Shown here in pieces: positions 26,953-35,834 of a stretch of DNA of 64,000 bases. Numbering within the stretch: the stretch's first letter is position 1; each line of letters begins with the position of its first letter. Under the pieces are notes generated by a model. It did no database searches and was not told the DNA's origin. It saw only the letters and a list, made by a program, of their open reading frames with translations. The DNA comes from Zoogloea sp. LCSB751 (GTDB taxonomy: Bacteria; Pseudomonadota; Gammaproteobacteria; Burkholderiales; Rhodocyclaceae), in assembly GCF_002028455.1 (NCBI RefSeq), contig NZ_MWUM01000015.1, positions 62,001-126,000 on the forward strand. The letters are read 5' to 3'. The translations under genes were made by a program, and so were the position numbers.

Positions 26953-27410
26953 TGCCCCGCTGCCGCGCCCCCTGCGGGGGTGCCCTCGCTCCGGGCGTGC
27001 CTGGCGGGGTCTGCGCAAACTCGCCCTGCGGGCTCAAACATGCGCAGCCCTGATCCGCGTGGGCGCCTCTGGCTCGGCTGTAGTGGGCGTGAATTCAGGT
27101 CTCACTTGAACTTTTTCAGCGCCAAAGGCAGTGGTCTCGATGCCGGAAGAAGCTGGCTCATCTCAGACGGGAGCGGGTCCAGTACAAAGGTAAGCGAACC
27201 TCCCTCGGACTTGAGCCAGCTCAGCCCCAGCCTCAGCAAACGCTCGGTGCATCCTCAACGCCCGTCCTGAACCTTTGATCCGCACAGCAGCAGACGGGGA
27301 TGTCCGGCGCGGCTGTCTGAGGAGGCAAAGCCGACGAGTTCCGCGCCGGCCGCCTGCTGCGAGCAGCACAGGGAAGTCGTCCGCATAGCGGACGACCGGT
27401 GAGGCACGGG
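26953..27410. other. Non-coding spacer between the two inverted repeat elements
   Basis: The stretch lies between the urtE and ureD genes, both minus-strand. Open frames across it on both strands have no recognisable protein character and run through the repeats, so none is accepted. It contains GC-rich palindromes near its left end but no promoter, RNA gene or terminator that I can support. Confidence 0.5.
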
Positions 27411-27513
27411 TCGCCTTTCTTGCCTTCTTCTTTGGCGACGCAAAGAAGAAGGTCGCCCGCCGGGGCGAGTCCCGGCCAATCCAGGACCATAAAAAGGAAA
27501 GCCGCCCAGCAAA
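27411..27513. repeat. Dispersed intergenic repeat element, copy 2 (inverted)
   Basis: Holds the perfect 12-base hairpin CCTTCTTCTTTG/CAAAGAAGAAGG, then GTCGCCCGCCGGGGCGAG-CCCGGCC and GGAAA-CCGCCCAG, that is, the blocks of copy 1 on the opposite strand. The hairpin arms differ between copies while remaining self-complementary. Confidence 0.7.
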
Positions 27514-27551
27514 GCACCAACATGCAGCCGGCAAGGCGCTGAAAGCATCGA

Positions 27552-27573
27552 GGTCGAATGAATTCGACCCCAC
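27552..27573. repeat. Diverged single head of the GGGCGAAT palindrome
   Basis: GGTCGAATGAATTCGACC keeps the central GAATGAATTC of the dispersed repeat, and its outer bases have changed from G-C to T-A symmetrically, so the stem is preserved. It lies 38 bases beyond the urtE stop and might act as the 3' hairpin of the urt transcript. Confidence 0.45.
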
Positions 27574-27610
27574 GGGGGGCAGCCCTCCAGTAGCGGTAGA
27601 ACAGCGGCCG

Positions 27611-28303
27611 TCAAACCGACAACATCTCCCTCACCTTATTCACCTCCATCTCCTCCCCCCTACCCGCACTAATAATCTCCCCCCGCTCCATCAACAGATA
27701 GTGATCCGCCAACGAGCGCGCAAAGTCGTAGTACTGCTCCACCAGCAGGATCGCCATCTCCCCGGTCTCGGCCAGCGCCCGGATCGCCCGTTCGATGTCC
27801 TTGATGATGGACGGCTGGATGCCCTCGGTGGGTTCGTCGAGGATCAGCAGCTTGGGCCCCGGAGCCAGCGCGCGGCCGATGGCGAGCTGTTGCTGCTGGC
27901 CGCCGGAGAGGTCGCCACCGCGCCGCCGCATCATCTGCTTGAGCACCGGGAACATCTCGAAGATGCGGGTCGGCACCTCGGCGCTGGCGGGCCGGGTGGC
28001 GAGGCCCATCAGCAGGTTCTCCTCCACCGTCAGGCGCGGGAAGATCTCGCGGCCCTGGGGCACGTAGCCGATGCCGGCGCGCACGCGGCCGTAGCTGGGG
28101 GCCTTGGTGATGTCGGCGCCGTCGAGGGCGATGCTGCCGGTGGCGGCGGGCACCAGGCCCATCAGGGTCTTGAGCAGCGTGGTCTTGCCCACCCCGTTGC
28201 GCCCGAGCAGGGTGGTGACCTTGCCCATCGGCACCTCGAAGCTGAGGTTGCGCAGGATGTGGGAGCCGCCGTAGTACTGGTTGAGGTTGGTGACGGTCAG
28301 CAT
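27611..28303 (-). CDS. urtE: Urea ABC transporter ATP-binding protein UrtE
   Basis: LivF-type ATPase of 230 residues energising urea uptake. Walker A is LLGRNGVGKTTLL, signature LSGGQQQQLAIGRAL and Walker B LLILDEPTEGI. It begins MLTVTNLNQYYGGSHILR as UrtE proteins do. Last gene of the urtABCDE operon, three bases after urtD. Confidence 0.95.
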   Translation of the reverse strand: MLTVTNLNQYYGGSHILRNLSFEVPMGKVTTLLGRNGVGKTTLLKTLMGLVPAATGSIALDGADITKAPSYGRVRAGIGYVPQGREIFPRLTVEENLLMGLATRPASAEVPTRIFEMFPVLKQMMRRRGGDLSGGQQQQLAIGRALAPGPKLLILDEPTEGIQPSIIKDIERAIRALAETGEMAILLVEQYYDFARSLADHYLLMERGEIISAGRGEEMEVNKVREMLSV

Positions 28304-28306
28304 GGT

Positions 28307-29158
28307 TCAACGCCCCAGATAGACTTCGATGACGCGCGGATCGGCCTGGACGGTGGCGAGGTCGCCCTCCGCCAGCACCGAGCCTTCGCACAGTACGGTG
28401 ACCTTGCCGCCAAGGGCTTCGACGAAGGCCATGTCGTGTTCGACGACCACCAGCGAGTGCTTGCCCTTGAGGCTGACGAACAGCTCTGCGGTGCGCTCGG
28501 TCTCGTCGTCGGTCATGCCGGCGACGGGCTCGTCGAGGAGCAGCAGCCTGGGGTCCTGCACCAGCAGCATGCCGATCTCCAGCCACTGCTTCTGGCCGTG
28601 GGACAGCAGCCCGGCAGGCCGGTCGGCCTGGTCGTCTAGGCGGATCAGGCGCAGGGTGTCGGCGATCTTGTCGAGGTCGTCGCCGAACAGCCGCGCGAAG
28701 AGGCTCTTCTTGACCCGCTTGTCGGTCTTGAGGGCCAGCTCCAGGTTCTCGAAGACGGTGTGGTGCTCGAAGATGGTCGGCTTCTGGAACTTGCGGCCGA
28801 TGCCGGCGTGGGCGATCTGCGGCTCGGTCAGGCGGGTCAGGTCGATGGTCTGGCCGAAGAAGGCCTTGCCCGAATCGGGCCGGGTCTTGCCGGTGATGAC
28901 GTCCATCATCGTGGTCTTGCCCGCCCCGTTGGGGCCGATGATGCAGCGCAGCTCGCCGGCATCGATCTGCAGGGACAGCTTGTTGAGGGCGCGGAAGCCG
29001 TCGAAGCTGACCGTGATGTCGTCCAGGTAGAGCATGACCTTGTGGGACAGGTCGAGCGCGCCCGGCGTCAGCACGTGGCCGGTGTTGGCGGCGCCGTCCC
29101 AGCCTTCCTTCTGGCCGTCGGCGGGGGCGTTGCGGGAGATGGAGGATTCGACGCGCAT
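28307..29158 (-). CDS. urtD: Urea ABC transporter ATP-binding protein UrtD
   Basis: LivG-type ATPase of 283 residues, partner of UrtE. Walker A is IIGPNGAGKTTMMD and the signature region LLSHGQKQWLEIGMLL; Walker B is LLLLDEPVAGMTDDE. About 40 extra residues precede the ABC domain (which starts near VMLYLDDITVSFDGF). The ATG at 29158 follows the urtC stop by two bases with GGAG overlapping the end of urtC. Confidence 0.95.
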   Translation of the reverse strand: MRVESSISRNAPADGQKEGWDGAANTGHVLTPGALDLSHKVMLYLDDITVSFDGFRALNKLSLQIDAGELRCIIGPNGAGKTTMMDVITGKTRPDSGKAFFGQTIDLTRLTEPQIAHAGIGRKFQKPTIFEHHTVFENLELALKTDKRVKKSLFARLFGDDLDKIADTLRLIRLDDQADRPAGLLSHGQKQWLEIGMLLVQDPRLLLLDEPVAGMTDDETERTAELFVSLKGKHSLVVVEHDMAFVEALGGKVTVLCEGSVLAEGDLATVQADPRVIEVYLGR

Positions 29159-29160
29159 CG

Positions 29161-30378
29161 TCAGGCTCCTTTTGCGGCAGTGCCGTTGGGCAGCTTGGAT
29201 TCAGGGGCAGCCGGCGTGCGCGGTGCGGCCGGCACAGCGGCGGCTTCGGTGCGGGCCGCCGCCAGCGCGGCCTTCTCGGCGCGGCGGGCCTTGATCCTGG
29301 CCCACAGGCCGGCCACGCCTTCCGGCAGGTAGAGGGTCACCAGGATGAACAGCAGGCCGAGGAAGAACAGCCAGTATTCGGGGAAGCTGGTGGTGAACCA
29401 GGTCTTCGACAGATTGACGATGCCGGCCCCGAAGATCGGCCCGACCAGCGTGCCGCGCCCGCCCACCGCGACCCAGATGGCGATCTCGATGGAGTTGGCA
29501 ACGGACATTTCCGACGGGTTGATGATGCCCACCTGCGGCACGTAGAGCGCCCCGGCCAGGCCGCACAGCATGGCCGACACGGTCCAGATGAAGAGCTTGT
29601 AGTGCAGCGGGTTGTAGCCGATGAACATGACGCGGTTCTCGGCGTCGCGGATGGCGGTGAGAACGCGGCCGAACTTGGAGGCGATCAGCGCCTTGCCGAG
29701 GATCAGCGTGCCGAGCAGCAGCGTCACCGACAGGCCGAACAGCACCACGCGGGTCTCCGGCGCGGTGATCGAGTAGCCGAGGATGCGCTTGAAGTCGGTG
29801 AAGCCGTTGTTGCCGCCGAAGCCGGTCTCGTTGCGGAAGAAGAACAGCATCGCGGCATAGGTCATGGCCTGGGTGATGATCGAGAAATACACCCCCTTGA
29901 TGCGCGAGCGGAACGCGAAGTAGCCGAAGATCCAGGCGATCACGCCGGGCACTGCCACCGCCAGCAGCAGGCACCACAGGAAGCTGTCGGTGCCGGACCA
30001 GTACCAGGGCAGTTCCTTCCAGTCGAGGAAGACCATGAAGTCCGGGATGTCGGCGCCGTAGCTGCCGTCGCGGCCGATCTGGCGCATCAGGTACATGCCG
30101 AAGCTGTAGCCGCCGAGGGCGAAGAACAGCCCGTGGCCGAGGGACAGGATGCCGCCGAAGCCCCAGATCAGGTCCATCGCCACCGCCACCACGGCGTAGC
30201 ACAGGATCTTGCCGATCAGGGTGATGGCATAGGTGGAGATGTGCAGCGGATGGCCCTCGGGCAGCATCAGGTGGGCCAGCGGCACCAGCACCCAGGCCGC
30301 AACAAAGACCGCCGACACCGCCAGCCAGCCCCGCGGACCGAGGCCGGCAACAAGTTTCACGCTTACAGGTGTGCGCAT
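29161..30378 (-). CDS. urtC: Urea ABC transporter permease UrtC
   Basis: LivM-type membrane permease of 405 residues with around ten hydrophobic segments; the first is WLAVSAVFVAAWVLVPLAHL. The branched-chain/urea permease region includes DLIWGFGGILSLGHGLFFAL and AIRDAENRVMFIGYNPLHYK. A cytoplasmic Ala/Pro-rich tail of about 45 residues ends the protein. Twelve bases downstream of urtB. Confidence 0.95.
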   Translation of the reverse strand: MRTPVSVKLVAGLGPRGWLAVSAVFVAAWVLVPLAHLMLPEGHPLHISTYAITLIGKILCYAVVAVAMDLIWGFGGILSLGHGLFFALGGYSFGMYLMRQIGRDGSYGADIPDFMVFLDWKELPWYWSGTDSFLWCLLLAVAVPGVIAWIFGYFAFRSRIKGVYFSIITQAMTYAAMLFFFRNETGFGGNNGFTDFKRILGYSITAPETRVVLFGLSVTLLLGTLILGKALIASKFGRVLTAIRDAENRVMFIGYNPLHYKLFIWTVSAMLCGLAGALYVPQVGIINPSEMSVANSIEIAIWVAVGGRGTLVGPIFGAGIVNLSKTWFTTSFPEYWLFFLGLLFILVTLYLPEGVAGLWARIKARRAEKAALAAARTEAAAVPAAPRTPAAPESKLPNGTAAKGA

Positions 30379-30390
30379 CGCAGCCCCCGC

Positions 30391-31995
30391 TCAGTCGACG
30401 AACCGGCCCTTGAGGGCGAACAGCCCCTGGGGTCGCTTCTGGATGAAGATGATGATGAAGACCAGCACCAGGATCTTGGCGATGACCGCCCCGGCCCAGC
30501 CTTCGAGGAACTTGGTGACCACGCCGAGGCCCAGCGCAGCCCACACCGCACCGGCCAGCTGGCCGACGCCGCCGAGCACGACGACCATGAAGGAATCGAC
30601 GATGTAGCCCTGCCCCATGTCCGGCCCGACGTTGGCGATCTGCGACAGGGCGACGCCGCCGAGGCCGGCGATGCCGGAGCCGATGCCGAAGGCCAGGGTG
30701 TCGATGCGCGCCGTCGGCACGCCGACGCAGCCGGCCATCGGGCGGTTCTGCGTCACGGCGCGGACGAACATGCCGAGGCGGGTCTTGTTCATCAGCAGCC
30801 ACACCACCAGCAGCACGAAGCCCGAGAAGGCCACGATCACCAGGCGGTTCCACGGCAGCGACAGGTTCTCGGCCAGTTGCACGCCGCCGGACATCCACGC
30901 CGGGTTGGCCACTTCCACGTTCTGGGCGCCGAACAGCAGGCGCGCTGCCTGGATCAGCACCAGGGACAGGCCCCAGGTGGCGAGCAGGGTTTCCAGCGGG
31001 CGGCCGTAGAGGTGGCGGATCACCGTGCGCTCCATCAGCATGCCCACCGCCGCGGCGACGAAGAAGGCCACCGGCACCGCGGCGACCACGTAGTAATCGA
31101 CGAAATCCGGGAAGCGGCTGCGGAACAGGGCCTGCATCGCATAGGCGGAATAGGCACCGACCATCAGCAGCTCGCCGTGGGCCATGTTGATGACGCCCAT
31201 CACCCCGTAGGTGATGGCCAGGCCCAGCGCGGCCAGCAGCAGGATGGAGCCGAGGGAGAGACCGGTGAACACCTGCCCGGCCATGTCGCTCCACACCAGG
31301 CGGCCGTCGATGGCCTTGATCGCGGTCTGGGCGGCCAGGCGCACCTTCTCGTCCGGCTCGGCAAAAGTGTCGCCCTGCTTCTCGATCAGCGGCAGCAGCA
31401 GCGCCTTGACTGCCGGGCTGGACGACTGGCCGAGGGTCTGCACGGCCTGCAGGCGGGCCGCGGCGTCGGGGCTGGCGAGGCTGGCCTGGGCCTGCAGTTG
31501 CACCAGGATCGGCTTGATCTCGCCGTCCTGCTCCTGCTTCAAGGCCTTGTCGAAGAGCGGCAGCAGCGCCGCGCCGTCGCCCATGTCGGCCAGCAGGGCC
31601 TTGGCGGCGGCCAGGCGTTCGGCCTTGTCGGTGGACAGCAGGCGCAGCGCCGCGAGGGCGCCATCCACCTGCTGGCGCAGGCTGTTGTTGAGGCTGATGG
31701 AATCCGGGCTGGCCGGCGCCGGCTTCAGCAGCTTGCCGTTGGCGGCGTCCAGCACTTGGTCGCCGGCGACGATCACCAGCTTGTCACCGGCCACCGCCAC
31801 CGCGTCGTCGGAGAGGGCCTTGAGCAGGCGCGCCGTGTCGGCATCGCCGACCTCGGCCAGCGCCGCCACGGCGCCCTGCTTGGCGTCGAAGTCTTCCGAC
31901 GCGAGGCCCTTGAGCACCTCAGGGGCTACGTCGGCGCGCACCGCGCCGACGCCCAGGCCGAGGGCCAGGCTCAGGATGAATATGAGTCGTTTCAT
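30391..31995 (-). CDS. urtB: Urea ABC transporter permease UrtB with long periplasmic domain
   Basis: LivH-type permease of 534 residues. A signal sequence (1-21: IFILSLALGLGVGAVRA) leads into a helical region of about 210 residues with HEAT-like character (EVLKGLASEDFDAKQGAVAA, AARLQAVQTLGQSSSPAVKA), followed by the membrane domain from about residue 243 (GLSLGSILLLAALGLAITYG, INMAHGELLMVGAY). Such long UrtB proteins are usual in proteobacteria; the role of the extra domain is not established. A hairpin with a T-run separates it from urtA. Confidence 0.93.
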   Translation of the reverse strand: MKRLIFILSLALGLGVGAVRADVAPEVLKGLASEDFDAKQGAVAALAEVGDADTARLLKALSDDAVAVAGDKLVIVAGDQVLDAANGKLLKPAPASPDSISLNNSLRQQVDGALAALRLLSTDKAERLAAAKALLADMGDGAALLPLFDKALKQEQDGEIKPILVQLQAQASLASPDAAARLQAVQTLGQSSSPAVKALLLPLIEKQGDTFAEPDEKVRLAAQTAIKAIDGRLVWSDMAGQVFTGLSLGSILLLAALGLAITYGVMGVINMAHGELLMVGAYSAYAMQALFRSRFPDFVDYYVVAAVPVAFFVAAAVGMLMERTVIRHLYGRPLETLLATWGLSLVLIQAARLLFGAQNVEVANPAWMSGGVQLAENLSLPWNRLVIVAFSGFVLLVVWLLMNKTRLGMFVRAVTQNRPMAGCVGVPTARIDTLAFGIGSGIAGLGGVALSQIANVGPDMGQGYIVDSFMVVVLGGVGQLAGAVWAALGLGVVTKFLEGWAGAVIAKILVLVFIIIFIQKRPQGLFALKGRFVD

Positions 31996-32019
31996 GCTTG
32001 CTCCCTGAATCGGAGGGCG

Positions 32020-32059
32020 AAAAAATGGCCGGCTCCGGGCCCGGAGCCCACCGCCGGCC
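32020..32059 (-). terminator. Terminator/attenuator between urtA and urtB
   Basis: On the minus strand an extended stem (GGCCGGCGGTGGGCTCCGGG paired with its near-complement) is followed by six T. It lies 32 bases after the urtA stop. Partial termination here would give more binding protein than permease, as is common in ABC operons. Confidence 0.75.
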
Positions 32060-32090
32060 AAACTGCCCTCTTGAGGAGGTTGGGGATCTC

Positions 32091-33350
32091 TTACAGCTTC
32101 TGCTTGCTCTCGTTGCCGGGGATATACGGGCTCCACGGCTGGGCGCGGATCGGGCCCTTGGTCTTCCACACCACGTTGAACTGGCCATCGGCCTTGATCT
32201 CGCCGATGAAGACCGGCTTGTGCAGGTGGTGGTTGGTCTCGTCCATCTTCAGCGTGAAGCCGGACGGGGCCTTGAAGGTCTGGCCGCCCATCGCCGCGAT
32301 GACCTTGTCGGTGTCGGTGGACTTGGCCTTCTCGACGGCCTGGGCCCACATGTGAATGCCGACGTAGGTGGCTTCCATCGGGTCGTTGGTGACCACGGTG
32401 TCGGCCTTCGGCAGCTTGGCCTTCTTGGCCCAGTCGCGGTACATCTTGATGAACTTGTCGTTGTCGGGGTTCTTCACCGACATGAAGTAGTTCCACGCCG
32501 CCAGGTGGCCGACCAACGGCTTGGCATCGACGCCGCGCAGCTCTTCCTCACCCACCGAGAAGGCCACCACTGGCACGTCCTTGGCCTTCAGGCCGGCGTT
32601 GCCCAGTTCCTTGTAGAACGGCACGTTGGAGTCGCCGTTGATCGTCGAGATCACCGCGGTCTTCTTGCCCTCGCCGGCGAACTTCTTGATCTTGGCGATG
32701 ATGGTCTGGTAGTCGGAATGGCCGAAGGGGGTGTACTCCTCCATGATGTCCGACTCGGCGACGCCCTTGCTCTTGAGGAAGGCGCGCAGGATCTTGTTGG
32801 TGGTGCGCGGATACACGTAGTCGGTGCCGAGCAGCACGAAGCGCTTGGCCGAGCCGCCTTCCTTGCTCATCAGGTATTCCACCGCCGGAATGGCCTGCTG
32901 GTTGGGCGCCGCGCCGGTGTAGAAGACGTTCTTCTCGAGCTCCTCGCCCTCGTACTGCACCGGGTAGAACAGCAGGCCGTTGAGTTCCTTGTAGACCGGC
33001 AGCACCGACTTGCGGGACACCGAGGTCCAACAGCCGAAGGTCACCGCGACCTTGTCCTGGGACAGCAGCTGGCGGGCCTTCTCGGCAAACTTCGGCCAAT
33101 CGGAGGCCGGATCGACAACCACCGGCTCGAGCTTCTTGCCGAGCACGCCGCCCTTGGCGTTGATTTCCTCGATGGTCATCAGCGCGGTTTCCTTGAGTGC
33201 GGTCTCGGAGATCGCCATCGTGCCGGACAGGGAGTGCAGGATGCCGACCTTGATGGTGTCGGCCGCATAGGCGCTGGACGCGATGCCGCCCATCGCGGCG
33301 ATGGAGGCGGAGATGACGGCAGCCTTGAGGAAGGAACGACGGTTTTGCAT
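32091..33350 (-). CDS. urtA: Urea ABC transporter substrate-binding protein UrtA
   Basis: Periplasmic urea-binding protein of 419 residues. The signal peptide carries a twin-arginine-like start (MQNRRSFLKAAVISASIAAM) and ends near AYAAD. Mature start IKVGILHSLSGTMAISE is typical of UrtA, as are FGCWTSVSRKSVLPV and GTDYVYPRTTNKI. AAGGAG precedes the ATG. No convincing sigma-54 element was found upstream, although urt genes often answer to nitrogen control. Confidence 0.96.
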   Translation of the reverse strand: MQNRRSFLKAAVISASIAAMGGIASSAYAADTIKVGILHSLSGTMAISETALKETALMTIEEINAKGGVLGKKLEPVVVDPASDWPKFAEKARQLLSQDKVAVTFGCWTSVSRKSVLPVYKELNGLLFYPVQYEGEELEKNVFYTGAAPNQQAIPAVEYLMSKEGGSAKRFVLLGTDYVYPRTTNKILRAFLKSKGVAESDIMEEYTPFGHSDYQTIIAKIKKFAGEGKKTAVISTINGDSNVPFYKELGNAGLKAKDVPVVAFSVGEEELRGVDAKPLVGHLAAWNYFMSVKNPDNDKFIKMYRDWAKKAKLPKADTVVTNDPMEATYVGIHMWAQAVEKAKSTDTDKVIAAMGGQTFKAPSGFTLKMDETNHHLHKPVFIGEIKADGQFNVVWKTKGPIRAQPWSPYIPGNESKQKL

Positions 33351-33518
33351 CGATGACTCCTTGGTATCAGTTGGGTTTGGCTAATGCGGTGCAGCAATGG
33401 AACGCAGATTACGGAGCCCACCCCATACCCGGAATACGTCAGATTGCGTAGGTCCTGCGCAGTCCTCCGCCAAACCCGTAGAGGCTCACCGTTGCTGGCG
33501 CTGCGGCGAATGCCCTCC

Positions 33519-33524
33519 TATAAC
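33519..33524 (+). promoter_or_regulatory. Possible -10 element of the FMN reductase gene
   Basis: TATAAC lies 36 bases before the start at 33561 in the gap shared with the divergent urtA gene. No good -35 hexamer is seen at 16-18 bases; TGGCGC at 17 bases is the nearest. The rest of 33351-33518 shows nothing I can name. Confidence 0.35.
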
Positions 33525-33560
33525 GCATGCATGGCCCCGACCAATCCCCAGGAGTCCTTC

Positions 33561-34130
33561 ATGCCGCGCATCCTCGTCTTCTCCGGCAGCAGCCGCCGGG
33601 AATCCCTCAACCGCAAGCTGGTCAAGGTGGCCGCGCAAGCCCTGACTGACCTGGGTGGAGACGTCACGCTGATCGAACTGGCCGACTACCCGCTGCCGAT
33701 CTACAACGGCGACCTGGAAGCGGCCGAGGGCATCCCGCCCGCCGCCCGCAAGCTGAAGGCCTTGTTCAAGGAACACCATGCGCTGGTGATCGCCTCGCCG
33801 GAGAACAACTCGTCGGTGAGTTCGCTGCTCAAGAACACCCTCGACTGGATCTCCCGCCCCGATGGCGACGAGAGCGGCCTCGTGCCCTACCGGGACAAGA
33901 TCGCCCTGCTGCTCGCCGCCTCGCCGGGCGCGCTCGGTGGCATGCGCGGGCTGAAGCACCTGCGCGATTCGCTGGAAGGCCTCGGCGTGCTGGTGCTGCC
34001 GCAGACCCTGGCGGTCAGCCACGCCGACCAGGCCTTCGACAAGGACGGGCAACTGGACGAAGCCCGCAGCAAGACCTTGCGCAATCTGGCCGGCAAGCTG
34101 CTGATCGTCAGCGGCGCGCTGGAAGGCTGA
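33561..34130 (+). CDS. NADPH-dependent FMN reductase (flavodoxin-like)
   Basis: Flavodoxin-fold oxidoreductase of 189 residues. The phosphate-binding loop of FMN is FSGSSRRESLNRKLV near the N-terminus, and SPENNSSVSSLLKNTLDWIS is the conserved second flavin contact. Proteins like this reduce quinones, azo compounds or chromate, or supply reduced FMN. The start at 33561 has CAGGAG six bases ahead; an ATG 30 bases earlier lacks this. Divergent from urtA and followed by nnr after 91 bases. Confidence 0.88.
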   Translation: MPRILVFSGSSRRESLNRKLVKVAAQALTDLGGDVTLIELADYPLPIYNGDLEAAEGIPPAARKLKALFKEHHALVIASPENNSSVSSLLKNTLDWISRPDGDESGLVPYRDKIALLLAASPGALGGMRGLKHLRDSLEGLGVLVLPQTLAVSHADQAFDKDGQLDEARSKTLRNLAGKLLIVSGALEG

Positions 34131-34221
34131 CGGCGGGCCGGCCGGGCTCGGCTAGAATCGGGGCAACTCATTCAGGATTGCCCGGCGCACCGCCATCAAC
34201 GGGCGCCGGCACGCGCACGCC

Positions 34222-35721
34222 ATGTTTGCTCCGTCCCGCCCGATCTATCCCGTCGCCGGCATCCGTGCCATCGAGGCGCTGGCCATCCCCGACGCCGAAC
34301 CCCCGTTGATGGAACGCGCCGGCGCGGCCGCCGCCCTGCTGGCCGCCCGCCTCGCCACCGGCGCCGGGCCGGTGCTGGTCGCCTGCGGGCCGGGCAACAA
34401 CGGTGGCGACGGTTTCGTGATGGCCCGCCTGCTGCATGCGGCCGGGCAGCGCGTGGAAGTCGCCTTCGCCGGCGACCCGGCCCGCCTGCCCGCCGATGCC
34501 GCCGCCGCCCACGCCGCATGGCTGGCCGCCGGCGGCACGACCCACACCGAGCTACCGCCCGCCCCGCCGGAAGGCTGGGCGCTGGTGGTGGACGCGCTGT
34601 TCGGCATCGGCCTGCAGCGCCCTCTCGAAGGCCGCTACGCCGACTGGATCGATACCCTCAACGCCCAGCCCTGCCCGCGCCTGGCGGTGGACATCCCCAG
34701 CGGACTCGATGCCGACAGCGGGCGCCGCCTGGGCCCCTGCTTTGCGGCGACCCACACGATCACTTTCATCGCCCTCAAGCCCGGCCTGCTGACGCTGGAC
34801 GGGCCCGACCAGTGCGGTGAGGTCCACCTCGCCCCCATCGACGTCGCGGCGGAAGTACTGGCCCCAGCGCCCGGCCGCGAGATCTCGCCGGCCCTGTTCG
34901 CAGCCCGCCTGCAGCCGCGCCTGCGCAACAGCCACAAGGGCAGCTACGGCGACGCCGCGCTGATCGGCGGCGCGCCGGGCATGGTCGGTGCCGCCGTGCT
35001 GGCCGGGCGGGCGGCCGCCCACCTGGGCGCCGGCCGGGTGCTGCTCGGCCTGCTCGACCCGGGCGCGCTGGCGGTGGACATCCTGCGCCCGGAGCTGATG
35101 TTCCGCGCTGCCGCGGAGCTGCTGGCCGACCCCGCCATCGGCGCCTTCGCAGTCGGCCCCGGCCTGGGCCAGTCCGATGCGGCCCGCGCCCTCGTGCACG
35201 ACGCGGTGCGACTGGCCGTACCGCTGGTCCTCGACGCCGACGCCCTCAACCTGGTGGCCCGCGACGCCGAACTGCAACAGGCCGTCGCCCGCCGCAGCGC
35301 GCCGACGCTGCTGACGCCCCACCCCGCCGAAGCCGCCCGCCTGCTGGCATGCACGACACCCGAGGTGCAGGCCAACCGGCTCGCCGCCACCATCCGGATG
35401 GCTGCACAGCTCAATGCGTGGGTCGTGCTGAAAGGCTGCGGCAGCGTGGTCGCCAGCCCCGACGGCGCCTGGTGGATCAACACCAGCGGCAACCCGGCGA
35501 TGGCTACCGCCGGCATGGGCGACGTGCTGAGCGGCATCCTCGCCGCGCTGCTGGCGCGCGGCTGGCACGCCCGCGATGCGTTGCTCGCCGGCGTGCATCT
35601 GCACGGCCTGGCCGGCGACGCGTGCTGCGCGGAACTGGACCTGGACTGCGGCCTGCTCGCCGACGAAGTCGCCCCCGCCGCACGGCGCTGCTTCAACCGC
35701 TGGATCCGCGGCGAGGCCTGA
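34222..35721 (+). CDS. nnr: Bifunctional NAD(P)H-hydrate epimerase/dehydratase
   Basis: Metabolite-repair enzyme of 499 residues fixing damaged NADH and NADPH. The N-terminal YjeF_N epimerase domain (about 1-205) has CGPGNNGGDGFVMARLL and VDIPSGLDADSG; the C-terminal ADP-dependent dehydratase domain (about 225-490) has SHKGSYGDAALIGGAPGM, DADALNLV, LTPHPAEAARLL and NPAMATAGMGDVLSGILAA. Both active-site regions look intact. Confidence 0.95.
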   Translation: MFAPSRPIYPVAGIRAIEALAIPDAEPPLMERAGAAAALLAARLATGAGPVLVACGPGNNGGDGFVMARLLHAAGQRVEVAFAGDPARLPADAAAAHAAWLAAGGTTHTELPPAPPEGWALVVDALFGIGLQRPLEGRYADWIDTLNAQPCPRLAVDIPSGLDADSGRRLGPCFAATHTITFIALKPGLLTLDGPDQCGEVHLAPIDVAAEVLAPAPGREISPALFAARLQPRLRNSHKGSYGDAALIGGAPGMVGAAVLAGRAAAHLGAGRVLLGLLDPGALAVDILRPELMFRAAAELLADPAIGAFAVGPGLGQSDAARALVHDAVRLAVPLVLDADALNLVARDAELQQAVARRSAPTLLTPHPAEAARLLACTTPEVQANRLAATIRMAAQLNAWVVLKGCGSVVASPDGAWWINTSGNPAMATAGMGDVLSGILAALLARGWHARDALLAGVHLHGLAGDACCAELDLDCGLLADEVAPAARRCFNRWIRGEA

Positions 35722-35834
35722 TCCACCGCATTTCCACGCCAGCCTGACAACAGGATCCGTCAGCCCGACGGAACCTCGGCGCGCCAACGTACACCAATGC
35801 CGTTCCATCTGCTTCCGCCAATCCGCCCAACTCT

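Noticed and set aside
26660-27573. Several open frames of 90-200 codons in the ureD-urtE spacer
   Set aside because: They run through both repeat elements and hairpins, lack ribosome binding sites and resemble no protein family.
31996-32496. In-frame upstream extension of urtB on the minus strand
   Set aside because: It reads through the end of urtA in another phase and through the attenuator hairpin; a clear signal peptide starts at 31995.
33351-33560. Sigma-54 promoter for urtA
   Set aside because: Scanning the minus strand for GG-N10-GC with TGGCAC/TTGC-like boxes gave no acceptable match in this gap.
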